Source: Daucus carota subsp. sativus (Eukaryota; Streptophyta; Magnoliopsida; Apiales; Apiaceae). From it: a DNA stretch of 64,000 bases. Below, piece by piece: positions 37,513-48,238 of the stretch. The notes beneath the pieces were generated by a model. That model was not told the origin of the DNA. It saw only the letters and a list, made by a program, of their open reading frames with translations, and searched no databases. How positions within the stretch are numbered: position 1 is the stretch's first letter; every line of letters starts with the position of its first letter. Made by a program: the position numbers and the translations under genes. Location of the stretch: assembly GCF_001625215.2 (NCBI RefSeq), contig NC_030381.2, positions 52,811,214 to 52,875,213 of the forward strand. The letters are read 5' to 3'.

Positions 37513-38028
37513 AAACCCTAATATATATCCGGAAACAAGTTATAACCTATTAATCGGTTCACGTCCATCTAATGGTTTGATATCTAATACACGTAATTAC
37601 GTAAAATTAGGGTCCGCCATTTCGGGTTTTGGATCGGGTTCGAGTTTGACAGTCGGAGGTTAAAAATTTTACCCCGAACCCGACCCGAAATTTTAATGGG
37701 TCAGAATATCCAACCCGAACCCGAACTCGAACCCAACCCTCACTACTCACGGTTAACTCGAACCCGACCCGAAAATTAATATTTATTAATAAATATATTT
37801 TTTAAATAATAAATAAATATTATTTTAATTCAAATAAATAAATTAATTTTTATTAAATTAAATAATTTTTTTATTAAATTTAACTAATAAATATTATAAA
37901 AATAATATAAATATATCTAATATTTATATTATATATTAACTTTCGGGTAATTTCGGGTAACCGGAATTCAACCCGAAAATGACCCGATTAATAGGTTATA
38001 ACTTGTTTCCGGGTATATATTCGGGTTT
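37513..38028. repeat. Inverted duplication of host flank around a CCCGAA-rich insert
   Basis: 37513-37560 and 37981-38028 are inverted copies with about four differences and a perfect core, CGGAAACAAGTTATAACCTA then TTAATCGG. The left arm is host sequence, because the second F-box gene has a close match in the same place (44015-44040). The right arm is therefore an inverted copy of host DNA. Between them is a stretch dense in ACCCGAACCCG-type repeats on both strands and then AT-rich DNA. Confidence 0.7.
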
Positions 38029-38111
38029 AAAAATAATTTTTAATTTTATATTCATATAATTCTTATTTTATGCAAAATATTATTCGTATTTAAATTCAAT
38101 AAAAAATAGAA

Positions 38112-38321
38112 TTAAATTAACGATTTTTCTATGGTGTGCCCATGGGCACATGCTAAGCGCTGAAAATTTTGTGCTTAGATCATTTTGATTGGCTCCTATC
38201 TCTTGATAATGGTGGACCCCCTGCAAATACACCAACCACACCAATCAAAATTTCCCAAATATAAATATTTACGCGCTTAGCATGTGCTCATGGACACACA
38301 CTAGACAAACCGTTAAATTAA
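38112..38321. mobile_element. Mutator-like MITE with 9-bp target duplication (copy 2)
   Basis: The element is 38121-38312 (192 bp), flanked by TTAAATTAA at 38112-38120 and 38313-38321. The left end TATGGTGTGCCCATGGGCAC is identical to copy 1; the right end has a few changes (GTGCTCATGGACACACAC). Same length and interior as the element at 21978. Confidence 0.88.
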
Positions 38322-38924
38322 ATACGTTAACAACATTATTATGAAGTTCAAAAATTTGAATCTAGGTAGTATCATATGTAATGAAATATAATACGTCTCT
38401 TTTCAAGTTTGCAGGTCTTTGTGTACTTCTTTCCTCTTGAGAATAGATATAGTCCTCATATCAGTGTCTTAATATTTAATATAAATATTGATCGACTCAG
38501 ATTTTTAATTCAAATTTCACTATCAGTTAATAATATTACTTGTTTAAAAATTATAACTTATCATCTTCTATATCAGCAAAAAATATTATGTTTTTGTTGA
38601 GAGATTGTTGAAAATGTTGCTTCTTTCTATTCAAAATACAATTTAATTTATTGTGTCTTAAAGACTATTACTTATAATTATTATGATGAGTTTCTTGCAT
38701 GCTTATTTATATTGAAAGAGAAATAATGTAATATTTTAGCACGGGTGCAACTATAAATTTGGTTTTGTGAATTGAAAAAATGCTCAACTCTACTACAAAT
38801 TTTTACTAGTATTTTTTAATATATTTTATCGAATATTTTACTGTATCGATGAAAAAAATAGGCCTCATTAAGAACCCGACAAAAGGATGAGACTATTAAG
38901 ATAATGATAATCTTTAGCTGATAT
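38322..38924. other. AT-rich intergenic stretch
   Basis: No gene or clear element end seen. Multiple stops in every frame. Confidence 0.45.
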
Positions 38925-39757
38925 TATATACTTGTATATAATAAGCGTAAGGGAGATAATTTGGTCGCATGGTCCTCTGGTCCAAAAGCTTATCATCCGT
39001 TGGATCTTATATTGAACAAATAAGCACAGTTAGATTGAAACAAAATTAAATTCCGTTTTAGAAGGCAACTGATATCTATTTGCATGTTTATAATTCCTTT
39101 TCTGAATCCAAAACAAATTCTGTCTTTCACATGTATATGATTTTTTTAATCCTAAATAAATATTTCCTACCAGTTTTATTCGTAGAATCATATAAATCTC
39201 ACCGTCACAATTTTTTTATAATATATTTTAAAATTAATAAGCCGGATTTATGTGAGGAACAGATACAAAAACTTTTTCTTAATCCAAAATAGATTCTACC
39301 TTCTTATTGCATATTTATAATTCCTTTTCTTAATTCAAAACAAATTATGTTTATTAATTTTAATTTAGAACCATATAAATTTTTTGAAAAATATTTAAAT
39401 CACATTATAATAATTTTAATATAAAATACATTTATTAATATAATCTAATAGGAGTTGGCAATAACGTATTCCACTCAAAATATATTAAAATTTAATAGAT
39501 AAAATTTAATACTTTGGCATGATACATACGAGAAAAGGAATTGTTTGATTAAAATAATTTATTTGAAACCATTAATGGCTGTGATGATGTATTTACCAAA
39601 ATTCTAACTTGCAAACAAATCATAATTTCGAATTTTATTTTATTGAAAATTTTAATTTATTATTTATAAATTAAATTTTTCCACACCATTTAAAATATAT
39701 TTAAAAAATTTATAAATAATTAAAAAGCTCCCGTGCCTTGCACGGGCTATAAGCTAG
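38925..39757 (+). mobile_element. Helitron-like non-autonomous element
   Basis: The 3' end is characteristic: a GC hairpin CCCGTGC-CTT-GCACGGG at 39730-39746, ten bases before CTAG (39754-39757), followed by T. The 5' end is guessed at TATACTTGTATATAATAAGC near 38930 and is uncertain. Inside, GTTTATAATTCCTTTTCT and AAAACAAATT (39085-39120) are repeated at 39313-39348. No helicase or Rep coding seen. Confidence 0.5.
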
Positions 39758-39758
39758 T

Positions 39759-40110
39759 ATATATATATAGGGTCTTACTCTGGTACAAACTTTCTTAGCG
39801 TACAAACTACAAACTAAAATAAAAAATCTCTAAATCGAATCGAAATATAGTACATATGGTATGCAAATTGATCGTTGGGATATGAATAAAAATTCAGTGA
39901 AGTCGGATTTTGAAAAAAGTTTACCAATTAACGGGAAAAATTAATTTAAAAACGGAGGGGATTAGGTGGGAGTGTGTGTGTGAGGGTGTATTTGAGTTGT
40001 GTGTGGTTGCCCCTGCGGGGCCGTTAGATTAAATGCATCCAATGGCTGAGATTAAGGTTTGTAGTTTGTACACTAACTTAGTTTGTATTTGAGCACTTCC
40101 CTATATATAT
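39759..40110. mobile_element. TIR element A in a TA-rich target
   Basis: Left ATATATAGGGTCTTACTCTG then GTACAAACT and GTACAAACTACAAAC; right, inverted, ATATATAGGGAAGTGCTC then ATACAAACT and GTACAAACTACAAAC. Terminal repeats of about 54 bases with mismatches. It abuts the Helitron-like 3' end. No coding capacity. Confidence 0.6.
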
Positions 40111-40706
40111 ATATATAGAGTCCTACTTCAATAGAAACCAAATTAGCCTAAAAACTAAAAACCAGTTTCTGAACAGTTTTTTATCACTATTTTTAACTAC
40201 AGAAATCACTAATTTGTACATAACATATCACTAATTTATATATAGCATATCTCACGGATATAAATATATATATACACACATATATGCAATGTATATGACC
40301 ATCATCTTCACCCAAATCGTAATAATGGACCTCTTACCACCATTACCAGACGTTTCCATGATTTGACACCATTGTCTATCATCACCAATAGTCACATACA
40401 TTTTTCATCATAACTTACAAAATTAACGACTACTTACCATCATCATACAACTTCTCTTGCGGCATCCTACCGTCAAGAACCTTCATACGGATGAAATTGA
40501 TCACCTATAATCGATTATCAATAGTTTAGATAAGTAGATTTTCTCAATTTTGATAATAAAACTCGCTGTTTACATACTGTATAAAAATAGTGATTAGTGC
40601 AGTACAAATTAGTGATACCCGTAATTATAAATAGTGGTAGGGAAATTAGTTTCCTGTTTTTATTGTAAGAGGGGTTTCTATTTGATCATGAGCCTATATA
40701 TATATA
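40103..40706. mobile_element. TIR element B next to element A
   Basis: Left TATATATAGAGTCCTACTTC then AATAGAAACC; right, inverted, TATATATAGGCTCATGATC then AAATAGAAACC. It shares the (TA)n junction with element A. Interior without genes (ATCACTAATTTGTA repeats). Confidence 0.6.
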
Positions 40707-40899
40707 GTCTGACAATAAAAAAAACTTCAACTTATATAATTAATTATAATTTTGGCAAATGTTCTCTATTAGCTAAATTAATTAAAGTAAACCTTTTTAT
40801 ATAAATATTATGATTTAATCTATAAAATTGATCAAAATTTTATTCCTTTTAAAAACAATTCAATAAAAACAAACAGTGGCAGGTCCTGATATGCAAGAA

Positions 40900-41310
40900 C
40901 CTGAATATTAAGTTTTCTCCCACATTTCATTCATGATGAGTGAATCAAATATGAAATGATCGAATAACAAAATATAAATGTGAAATAAATATTGGTATAT
41001 GTTTAAATGATTGCAACCACGCCATGTTAAGTAGTCTGCAATGCAGTCAAACAACTAACGCATGAGTTGACATATATAACTGATGATCATGATATCAAAG
41101 TTCATACTTCTCATCTTTGTTATATGCCATTCAAATTACATGAATCTGGTTATCATCAATGATCAATGCAAGGTCGACCCGTTCCGCTTGTTCGTCGATA
41201 TAATACTCTCCCACTCCTACCCGTACTCACGGAGGAGCCACCAATTAGCGTTTGAATTCTTTTCTGCCTTGCTCTGCTTACTTACTAATACTCTGTTATT
41301 AAAACTAAAG
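40900..41310. repeat. Duplicated 3' flank of F-box 2
   Basis: 40900-41150 matches 35850-36076. The run from ACTAACGCATGAGTTGACAT to AATTACATGAATCTGGT (about 41052-41147) is nearly identical to 36002-36076 and its lead-in. TTACTAATACTCTGTTATTA (41281-41300) resumes the match to about 36131-36150, leaving about 130 bases (41150-41280, GC-richer) present only here. Confidence 0.7.
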
Positions 41311-42265
41311 ATTATATTCTATATCAGTCCCCATATGCTTTGTAATGGAGGATCACTAATTCAATGACACAACTTTAAACAAAGATAATTAGATCAACGA
41401 TACTTATCCAAATCAAGTTTTACTCGTTTTAAAGTCATCTACTCATACCCTCGTCGTATATTTTTCATAATAATTTGATTTTTATTTTATTTGTTAGTAT
41501 TAAGTTTATCTCTATCATAATTGTATTTAAAATTATATTATTTTAGTTAACCATCTAAAAATGATGGAATATCTAACATCAACATTATTTACGTTTTTGT
41601 CTCATTATAAAATCTTCTTTTTATCTTGTTTAATTTATTTTGTCATAATAAAATTACATACTATCTCTATTTCAAATTAACCTTTCTCATATTTTTTAGC
41701 CACATTTATTAGATTTTGACTAAAAAAATGTATTATATATAATTGTAAAATTTTATATTATTTATATAATAATTTTTAAATTTATCTTTTAGTTTCTAAA
41801 AATTATTAAAGGGCCATTTAATTGTTGACCGAAAATATGATTTGAGATGGTGAGTATATTTTATATATAACCATCTCGTTCTTAAGCATTTTAATTTGTT
41901 AGTATTATTTTTATTATAAATTATTTGTCCACTTTTTTCATGGTGTATGGAAGGCATACTTTTTTAAATTATTTTATTTTATAAAAAAATCAAATAATTA
42001 AATTTAAATTTACAAGTACAAGTTTTTAAAATATTTAACGAAAATCAGTGTTTGATATACCTAAAAATACCCATAGAATATAAAATAAAAAATAAAAAAT
42101 TACTATTAGTAAAAAGCACTTGAAAAAAAATGAAGATAATAGAGAAAATATGCTACTGTAAAATAGTTTGATAAATGTAAAAAGCAAAATCTTCGTAAAT
42201 GTAAAATATGTTTGACCAGAGTTATGTTTTACGTACAAATTCAACAACTACTCCTAAAAACATTA
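41311..42265. other. Extra AT-rich DNA in the F-box 2 flank
   Basis: Absent from the copy-1 flank, where matching sequence continues directly to ACTGAAATCGCAA. No gene seen. Confidence 0.45.
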
Positions 42266-42552
42266 CTCCCTCGGTCTCAATTTATAGGTCCACTTTGGGA
42301 AAAAAAATTGTCCCAAAATACTTGTCCCTCACTTCTTTCAATACAAATTTATCTACATATTAATTGTGATTTTTCTCATTTCTCAATGCACTAAATCCCT
42401 ATATTTATTGTGATTTTTTTGAAACTCAACACTATTCTCACTTATCAATGCACTAATTAATGATACATGAGATAAGATTACATCTAACCAACTTTTTTCT
42501 TAATATGTGTGTTTATTCCAACATGGACCTATAAATTGAGAAGGAGGGAGTA
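42264..42552. mobile_element. Stowaway MITE
   Basis: The element is 42266-42550 (285 bp), flanked by TA. Terminal inverted repeats of 27 bases: CTCCCTCGGTCTCAATTTAT then AGGTCCA, against CTCCCTCCTTCTCAATTTAT then AGGTCCA, with two mismatches. The CTCCCTCYGTC start and TA target are diagnostic of Stowaway. Confidence 0.88.
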
Positions 42553-42843
42553 CTATGCATCGCACAAAAAACAAGTTAAGGACATAATAGTAAATTCTGA
42601 TTACTGCATTAAGCAATTTCTTACTGCATTTAGCAATCATGAAAACAATTAATTCATACTGAAATCGCAACTAATCCCTATGCAACCTAGGTACATGAAA
42701 AATTTGATTCAAAAACATAGTAGCTAATTAGTTTTACAGAAGGCTCTCAGGCAAGCAAATGACAAATACTAAGAATAAATAAGCTAAAACAATCCGCAAT
42801 AATACCAGAAATTATACCACGATTGCTCGCCAATTGAATTATT

Positions 42844-43947
42844 TCAGAAGCTCAAATCATTGAAATCCTCGAGTGAAACAAGGGTCTCCGTGTACTTGAC
42901 AACTGAATCCAACATTCCAACAGGCGCCGGTGAAAGAAGCTTCTTAGCATCTTTCCTTTTGTAGTCATAAAAGATGTTTTCCCCATCACTTTTCGCTACA
43001 AATTCCCCATCACCAAAATAAAGAAAAACCCAATCGATCTTCATACCAGCCCCAAAATTAAACTTTTTAGTCCAAGACACTTTGTCGTCACAAACATTAT
43101 CCAACGTCCATAGACTAAGAACAGATCCCTCGACGGCCTCAAAGATCATTGCAACCGAGCCTTCAAAATCCAACACATTTGATTTTGAACGCTGCACGTG
43201 GTCGGGAACCGGATAGGGATATACCTTAAACACCTCTTTTTCCAAATCGAATGATAGTAACTCATTATAAGTACCTTCAAAATATAATACCCCTGTTTTC
43301 AGATCATGAACATATTTTGACTTGAACCGAACATCTACTTTCTTTTTTAGGTTTTCAGGAACACGGATCTCTTTAAAACAGCCGGTTCTCGAAGAATACA
43401 AATCCGCTGTCAGTTCATGAGAAATGTCCTGCCCTTCATCATCTGGAAGAAAATATATATATATGAGAAGAAGCGTGAGCCTAAGAAGCTTGTAGTCATT
43501 GCAAGTGGGATCAAAAACAAACACGAAATCATGAAATAAATCATCATCACGAGCTTCTCGTGCTTTCGGGGCAACCACTTTTTTAATCTGCTTGGTCGCT
43601 GGATTCCAGAAGTATACAACATTACCATTCTTTTCCGCAAGACAAACAAGACCATTGCAAGAACAAATCGAACGAATCTTGCCATTGAATTGTGGTGGAA
43701 CATCGAGTTTGACAGATTCTTGGCGAGTATCGACATAGAGATTATCAGAATCTTTCAAGTCGAGAAGGCTAATTAGGGTGGCTTGTGTTTTGTGAGAATT
43801 GGTGAGGCGAGCATTGTTGAATTGTGGGTCGTCGGATATCATGGATCGCCATGACTTGCAAACGGAACGGAACCGGAGCAGTGAGATTACGGGTAAATAT
43901 GAAAGTATTTCGAAGATGAGTTCTTGAGAAAGATAATAACGACTCAT
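42844..43947 (-). CDS. F-box protein with F-box-associated domain, copy 2
   Basis: Single exon, 367 residues from the Met that begins SRYYLSQE. Tandem paralogue of the gene at 36373, same strand, with closely matching 5' and 3' flanks. The F-box is at residues about 3-45, then SCNGLVCLAEK, FWNPATKQIK, FVFDPTCNDYKLLRL, and a C-terminus identical in kind (DAKKLLSPAPVGMLDSVVKY). Small in-frame differences lie mainly in loops. The open frame extends 20 codons further upstream to a Met at 44007, but that part aligns with out-of-frame leader in copy 1, so I prefer the shorter start. Presumed SCF substrate receptor. Confidence 0.88.
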   Translation of the reverse strand: MSRYYLSQELIFEILSYLPVISLLRFRSVCKSWRSMISDDPQFNNARLTNSHKTQATLISLLDLKDSDNLYVDTRQESVKLDVPPQFNGKIRSICSCNGLVCLAEKNGNVVYFWNPATKQIKKVVAPKAREARDDDLFHDFVFVFDPTCNDYKLLRLTLLLIYIYFLPDDEGQDISHELTADLYSSRTGCFKEIRVPENLKKKVDVRFKSKYVHDLKTGVLYFEGTYNELLSFDLEKEVFKVYPYPVPDHVQRSKSNVLDFEGSVAMIFEAVEGSVLSLWTLDNVCDDKVSWTKKFNFGAGMKIDWVFLYFGDGEFVAKSDGENIFYDYKRKDAKKLLSPAPVGMLDSVVKYTETLVSLEDFNDLSF

Positions 43948-45222
43948 TTTTCCCATGATCAGGCCAAATGGTAAGATGAAGCTTGAATCAACGGATACAC
44001 TTTGCAAACCCTAATATAGGGAAACAAGTTATAGCGGAATAACCTATATATTGATCAATATTCAATATCGATTTAAAGCATGTTTTGAAAAATTAGTTCC
44101 TAAAAACAAGGGATATGGATCTCATTTATCACTATTTTTTGAATTTCTTTAAAAACTTGCCAATATATATAACCACCCACGAAGAAAATTCAAATTTTCA
44201 AATTTTGAAGTTATATCAAACATGAATCAAATAATCAGTTTAACACAATCAAAGAATCATGTAAATTGTGCCTCATAATTGACGGCGTAAATTATGACTC
44301 CTAATTAAGGGCGTAAATTGTGTCTATTTGAGAGCGTTAATTCTGTCTTAATTGAGAGAGTTAATATTTTATTAATTGTATCTTAATTAAGAATTTAATT
44401 GTCTCAATTATGAGTTATCATAATTGTGTAAATATTTTGATCACATGCATATATACGTGATTTTATTAATAATTAATTATTGGATATATTTTTATTTTTA
44501 TTTTTATAATATATATAATCTGTTATATATATCGACTTATATTCTTTTTATTTCTTTTGTTTTATTTTCAGGACTCTTGGAAGAAGACGGGTTTTTCTTT
44601 TCGGACATTAAAGTTTTATTGTCTAAATTTCCCCAATCATCTTGTATGTCCGACGGTTAGATAATAAGTTTTCTTAAATGAAAAAATTATCACGGTGAAT
44701 TGCCGGTTCATATTTGTGAGATTTTTTTATTTTTTTTGAGCAAAGAGATTTATTCTCAATTTCAAAAAAAAAAATTCATGTAATTTCTGTAAAAAAGAAA
44801 AGAAAAAAAATCATGTAATTGTCATGATATTTCCAGAACATAAGTTCAATGTATTGGCTTCTCATACAACTCCATCTTTGTTCACGTCATCTCGGTATTC
44901 CACAAATAATTTTAATTTTAATCCTTACATTAAAAAAGGTAACTAGAGGAACATTAATCTAAGGACGTGACAAAACAAGTCAACTCGGGCAGTTTTATTT
45001 CCATTACACCCACTAATCAAGTATACATTCACGTTCCCGTAATTATCTCCAACAAATAATTAATCATAATTATGCCCGATAACATATTTGTACACATTCA
45101 TATATCTTTCCGAACTGAACACAGATCACGTCCATATCCAAACATTTTTCACTTTTCAAAAACACCCGAGATCTTCTCAAAACAAAGCCTATTTTATCCA
45201 ACAGTCGAAAACATTTCCACAA
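43948..45222. other. Region between F-box 2 and the LOB-domain gene
   Basis: Divergent promoters face each other here. About 44270-44400 is an imperfect minisatellite with units near 30 bases (GGCGTAAATT..., GAGAGCGTTAATT...). The rest is AT-rich without genes. The frame open from 45088 has no ATG before 45223. Confidence 0.55.
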
Positions 45223-45942
45223 ATGACTGGTCCTGCTGGCGGATCCAGTGTGTCACAGGCCTGTGCCGCATGCAAGCACCAACGTAGAAAATGTGCACCT
45301 GAATGTGTATTGGCTCCGTTTTTTCCTCCGCATCGACAAGCGGAGTTTCTAAATGTTCACAAACTGTTCGGTGTTCGGAATATTATGAACACCGTTAAGA
45401 AAGTCGAAATGAGTCGTCGTGGAGATGCGGTTAGGTCTATGGTTCATGAAGCGTATTTCCGAGCGGTGGATCCGGCTGGCGGAGCGTATCGAATACTTAG
45501 TCATCTTCAACACAGGTATAATCATATGAAGGCAGAATTAGATTTAGTCCGCCAACAACTTGCTATATTTCGGTCGGTTCAAATAGATGGTATCGGTAGT
45601 GAACATATGCAACATCCTCCTCTTAATTATTCCAATTTCGGTCGAAAAGAATCTGCAGAAGCAATCAATCAAACAGATGATATTACGAGTCCTCGTATTA
45701 ATATTTTACGTGGTGATATTATTAAGAAGGAAGGATCATCTTCAAACCGGGATAAGAAAACAATGCGGCTTGAAAAGAAAGGATCGGCTTCGAATTTGGA
45801 TAATGGAACATTTGAATCGGCACCGTATGACGGTAACGGTAATACTAAGATCGATAACATCGACGAAAATCATTCATCATCTCGTAGTCACGAAAACGAA
45901 ACGAATAGCCTGGAAGATGTAAAGCTAAATGTTCGAGATTGA
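45223..45942 (+). CDS. LOB-domain (LBD) transcription factor
   Basis: Single exon, 239 residues, plant-specific nuclear DNA-binding protein. The zinc-finger-like C-block is CAACKHQRRKCAPEC (C-x2-C-x6-C-x3-C), followed by LAPFFPPHRQAEFLNVHKLF and the GAS block FGVRNIMNTVKKV...EAYFRAVDPAGGAYRI, then a leucine-zipper-like helix (LSHLQ, LDLVRQQL, IFRSVQ), so class I. Wording is closest to the LBD22/LBD27 group as I recall it. The C-terminal 80 residues are hydrophilic and lysine/asparagine-rich with a repeated GSxSNxD motif. The start at 45223 is the first ATG before the C-block and leaves a normal 12-residue lead. Confidence 0.9.
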   Translation: MTGPAGGSSVSQACAACKHQRRKCAPECVLAPFFPPHRQAEFLNVHKLFGVRNIMNTVKKVEMSRRGDAVRSMVHEAYFRAVDPAGGAYRILSHLQHRYNHMKAELDLVRQQLAIFRSVQIDGIGSEHMQHPPLNYSNFGRKESAEAINQTDDITSPRINILRGDIIKKEGSSSNRDKKTMRLEKKGSASNLDNGTFESAPYDGNGNTKIDNIDENHSSSRSHENETNSLEDVKLNVRD

Positions 45943-46157
45943 TTTCTTAATTTCATGGTTTGTCCTGTAAATTCTTTTTTTTATTTTGAAAGTAAACTGT
46001 TTCAAAAGTATATACGAAAATTTTAATAGCTGCTCTTGATTATAGTGCTATAATCTTATCGTTTTAGATTAGTTACCTCTAATATATCAGGAATACCAGA
46101 ATACATAATTTAGCATCTTGTTCTTACATTTTACACACGGATTTGGCAACAGATACG

Positions 46158-46442
46158 TGCTCCCTCCGTCCCACTGAGATCTATACGTTTGGAATGGACA
46201 CGGAGACTAAGAAAAGTTTATAAAGTATTATAAAGTAATGAGAAAGAGAAAGAAAAATAGGTAAAGTGGTGGAACCCATGCATATTTAATTAATAGATTT
46301 GAAAAAGTAGATGGAAGTAGTTAGTGAGTGAGATTTTTATATTATAAAAATTTACTATTTTGGAAAAGTTTTGAAATGTATAGAATTGAATGGGACATCC
46401 CGAAAAGAAAAGTGTATAGAAATCAAAGGGACGGAGGGAGTA
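46158..46442. mobile_element. Stowaway MITE downstream of the LBD gene
   Basis: The element is 46160-46440. Ends CTCCCTCCGTCCCACTGAGA and, inverted, CTCCCTCCGTCCCTTTGATT. Right flank TA; left flank TG, a one-base change from TA. AT-rich, no genes. Confidence 0.85.
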
Positions 46443-47150
46443 TAAGTTTAGTGTATGCCATACAATCTGCGTGCATGTGTTTAGTAATGGAATGAGTACT
46501 TTATGTTTAAAGCGCCTTGGGATGTTGAGCATCTCGTTATCAAGTTTTTATATTTTGTGCGCTTTGTTACGTGTTTTTTTAATTTTTCTAAGAAGGATCG
46601 ATGTATTCCAAAGATGATGCTTCGATATCACTTTGATAATTCTGAATATTGGGTTACACAAGATATGTTAAAATCAATTACGATGTTATTATGTTTACAA
46701 CTGATATATTGGATTATTACTACAACTTAAATATTTTGTGTGTTAAGCGATCTGGAAACAAAATGATTATTTGTTTAGCTCATTTTGTGTTCGAGAATCA
46801 GGTTGTAATTCACAATTCGAAAGTTTGTCTCGGATAGGTTTCAATATTTAAATGAATTTTTCATTTTCCGTCAAAAAATAATACACAGTTAGAGACTTAT
46901 AGTTCCTCCAAAAAAACTACTCCGGTCGACTTCAATTAAAAAGTTCAGCATATATCTCCAATCATAGAATGATGAACTTTTTTACAAATTAAAAGAAAAT
47001 AAGAATTAAACAAAATTGGTTAAAAGAATTGATGAGAAGAACTCGGCCGAGAATGAGCTTGGGCCAGGAATTGGGCTGGAGAAAGATAAAAATTATCCGA
47101 ATTATGGTGCAAGACAACGTAGTGCGTTATCACTGTTCTGGAAGTTGGGA
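46443..47150. other. Intergenic, no gene seen
   Basis: Frames at 46503-46730 and 46649-46837 read something like CLQLIYWIIT and SGNKMIICLAHFVFENQVVI with no known domain. The phrase NSKVCLG before a stop hints at a decayed exon but cannot be supported. Confidence 0.35.
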
Positions 47151-47613
47151 GGAGTGTATTGGATTGGGATTCTAAAGTTTTTTTTTTTTTTCATTCATGA
47201 AATTCGAGGGTATTCGATTGGGATTGTTTGAAATCCATTAAAATTTTGAGGTATTCGATTGAGATTTTAAATTATGCAACAAAATCTGGTAGTATTCAAT
47301 TGGGATTTTAAATTATGCTGTAAAATCCGATGGTATTCAATTGGCATTGTTTAAAATCCATTAAAATCTGAAGGTATTCAAATGCTGATAGATTTTTTTG
47401 GATTTCATAAAATGATGGATTTTATGTTATTTTTCAGTGTATTTTAACTTTTATGAAATCCCACCAAAATTAATGGGTTTTGAAACATTGTGCTTAAATC
47501 CTATAAACTCTGCGACATTTTATCAAGAATCCACACAAAATCAAAATCACATACAATCTATTAAAATCCATGGCTAAAAACAATCCATTAAAATTACAAT
47601 CGAATACACCCTC
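47151..47613. mobile_element. MITE built from GTATTCGATTGGGATT repeats
   Basis: The ends are inverted versions of GTGTATTCGATTG (left GAGTGTATTGGATTGGGATT, right inverted GGTGTATTCGATTGTAATTT). Inside, 47205-47390 holds four to five direct repeats of about 40 bases beginning GGTATTCGATTGGGATT, so the terminal motif has been copied inward. Confidence 0.55.
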
Positions 47614-48238
47614 TCTTAATATCTTTTCCTCGCGAAGTAGCGCTATAGATTTGAAGATCCGTTAAAAACGTGATCCATGTAAACATTTTTCTACTAATTA
47701 TTTTCAATTTTTTTTCCCAGTAAATAGGATTATATCCATTCTTAATCTATAAAATCATGCTTACTTAATTATGTATTTTTGTTAAACACGGTATTTTATA
47801 TTTAAGGAACGAAAAGTTAAGGAGATCATTATTCTAGTTATCAAGACAGGAAAATTATATATTTTTTGATAACTCGATTCCAATTATTTTTAAAATATGA
47901 CATATATATTGATGGGTAAATATTTTGAAAATATACCAAACTCTCGGAAGAAGAGAATAAACAAAATTCAAATAAGTTGGGAACAAAACACACTCAAAAA
48001 AAAAAATTATCAAACAAAAAATACAACGTCGAAAGATAGAAATTTTTATCTAATGAAAAGTATTAGTGAAAACAAGAACAAAATAAAGAAACCAATGGAT
48101 ATGAACTTACCACGGGTGAAAATCTTATGACATGTCAAGTAGAATTTTAGCTAAAAAGCATTTGCCCACAGCCCTCCCATTCAGGGCAAACTCAGTCGTG
48201 ATTAAAAAATTTAAATTTGGGACAAATTACCCTAAATT
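47614..48238. other. AT-rich stretch, no gene seen
   Basis: No domain or element ends recognised. Lysine-rich frame at 47897-48130 is low-complexity. Confidence 0.45.

Noticed and set aside
37600-37780. ACCCGAACCCG-rich stretch as telomere-like or LTR sequence
   Set aside because: The unit is not the plant telomere repeat, and no paired long terminal repeats, primer-binding site or polyprotein frame is seen.
41083-41367. 94-residue frame in the F-box 2 flank, partly in GC-richer DNA
   Set aside because: Its first half is duplicated flank that is not open in copy 1; no domain. Kept only as a remark on the extra 130 bases.
43948-44007. 20-codon upstream extension of F-box 2
   Set aside because: The same DNA is out of frame in copy 1 and sits before the conserved MSRYYLSQE start, so it is more likely leader.
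45088-45222. 45-codon upstream extension of the LBD protein
   Set aside because: No ATG in it; open by chance. The C-block is at its normal distance from the ATG at 45223.
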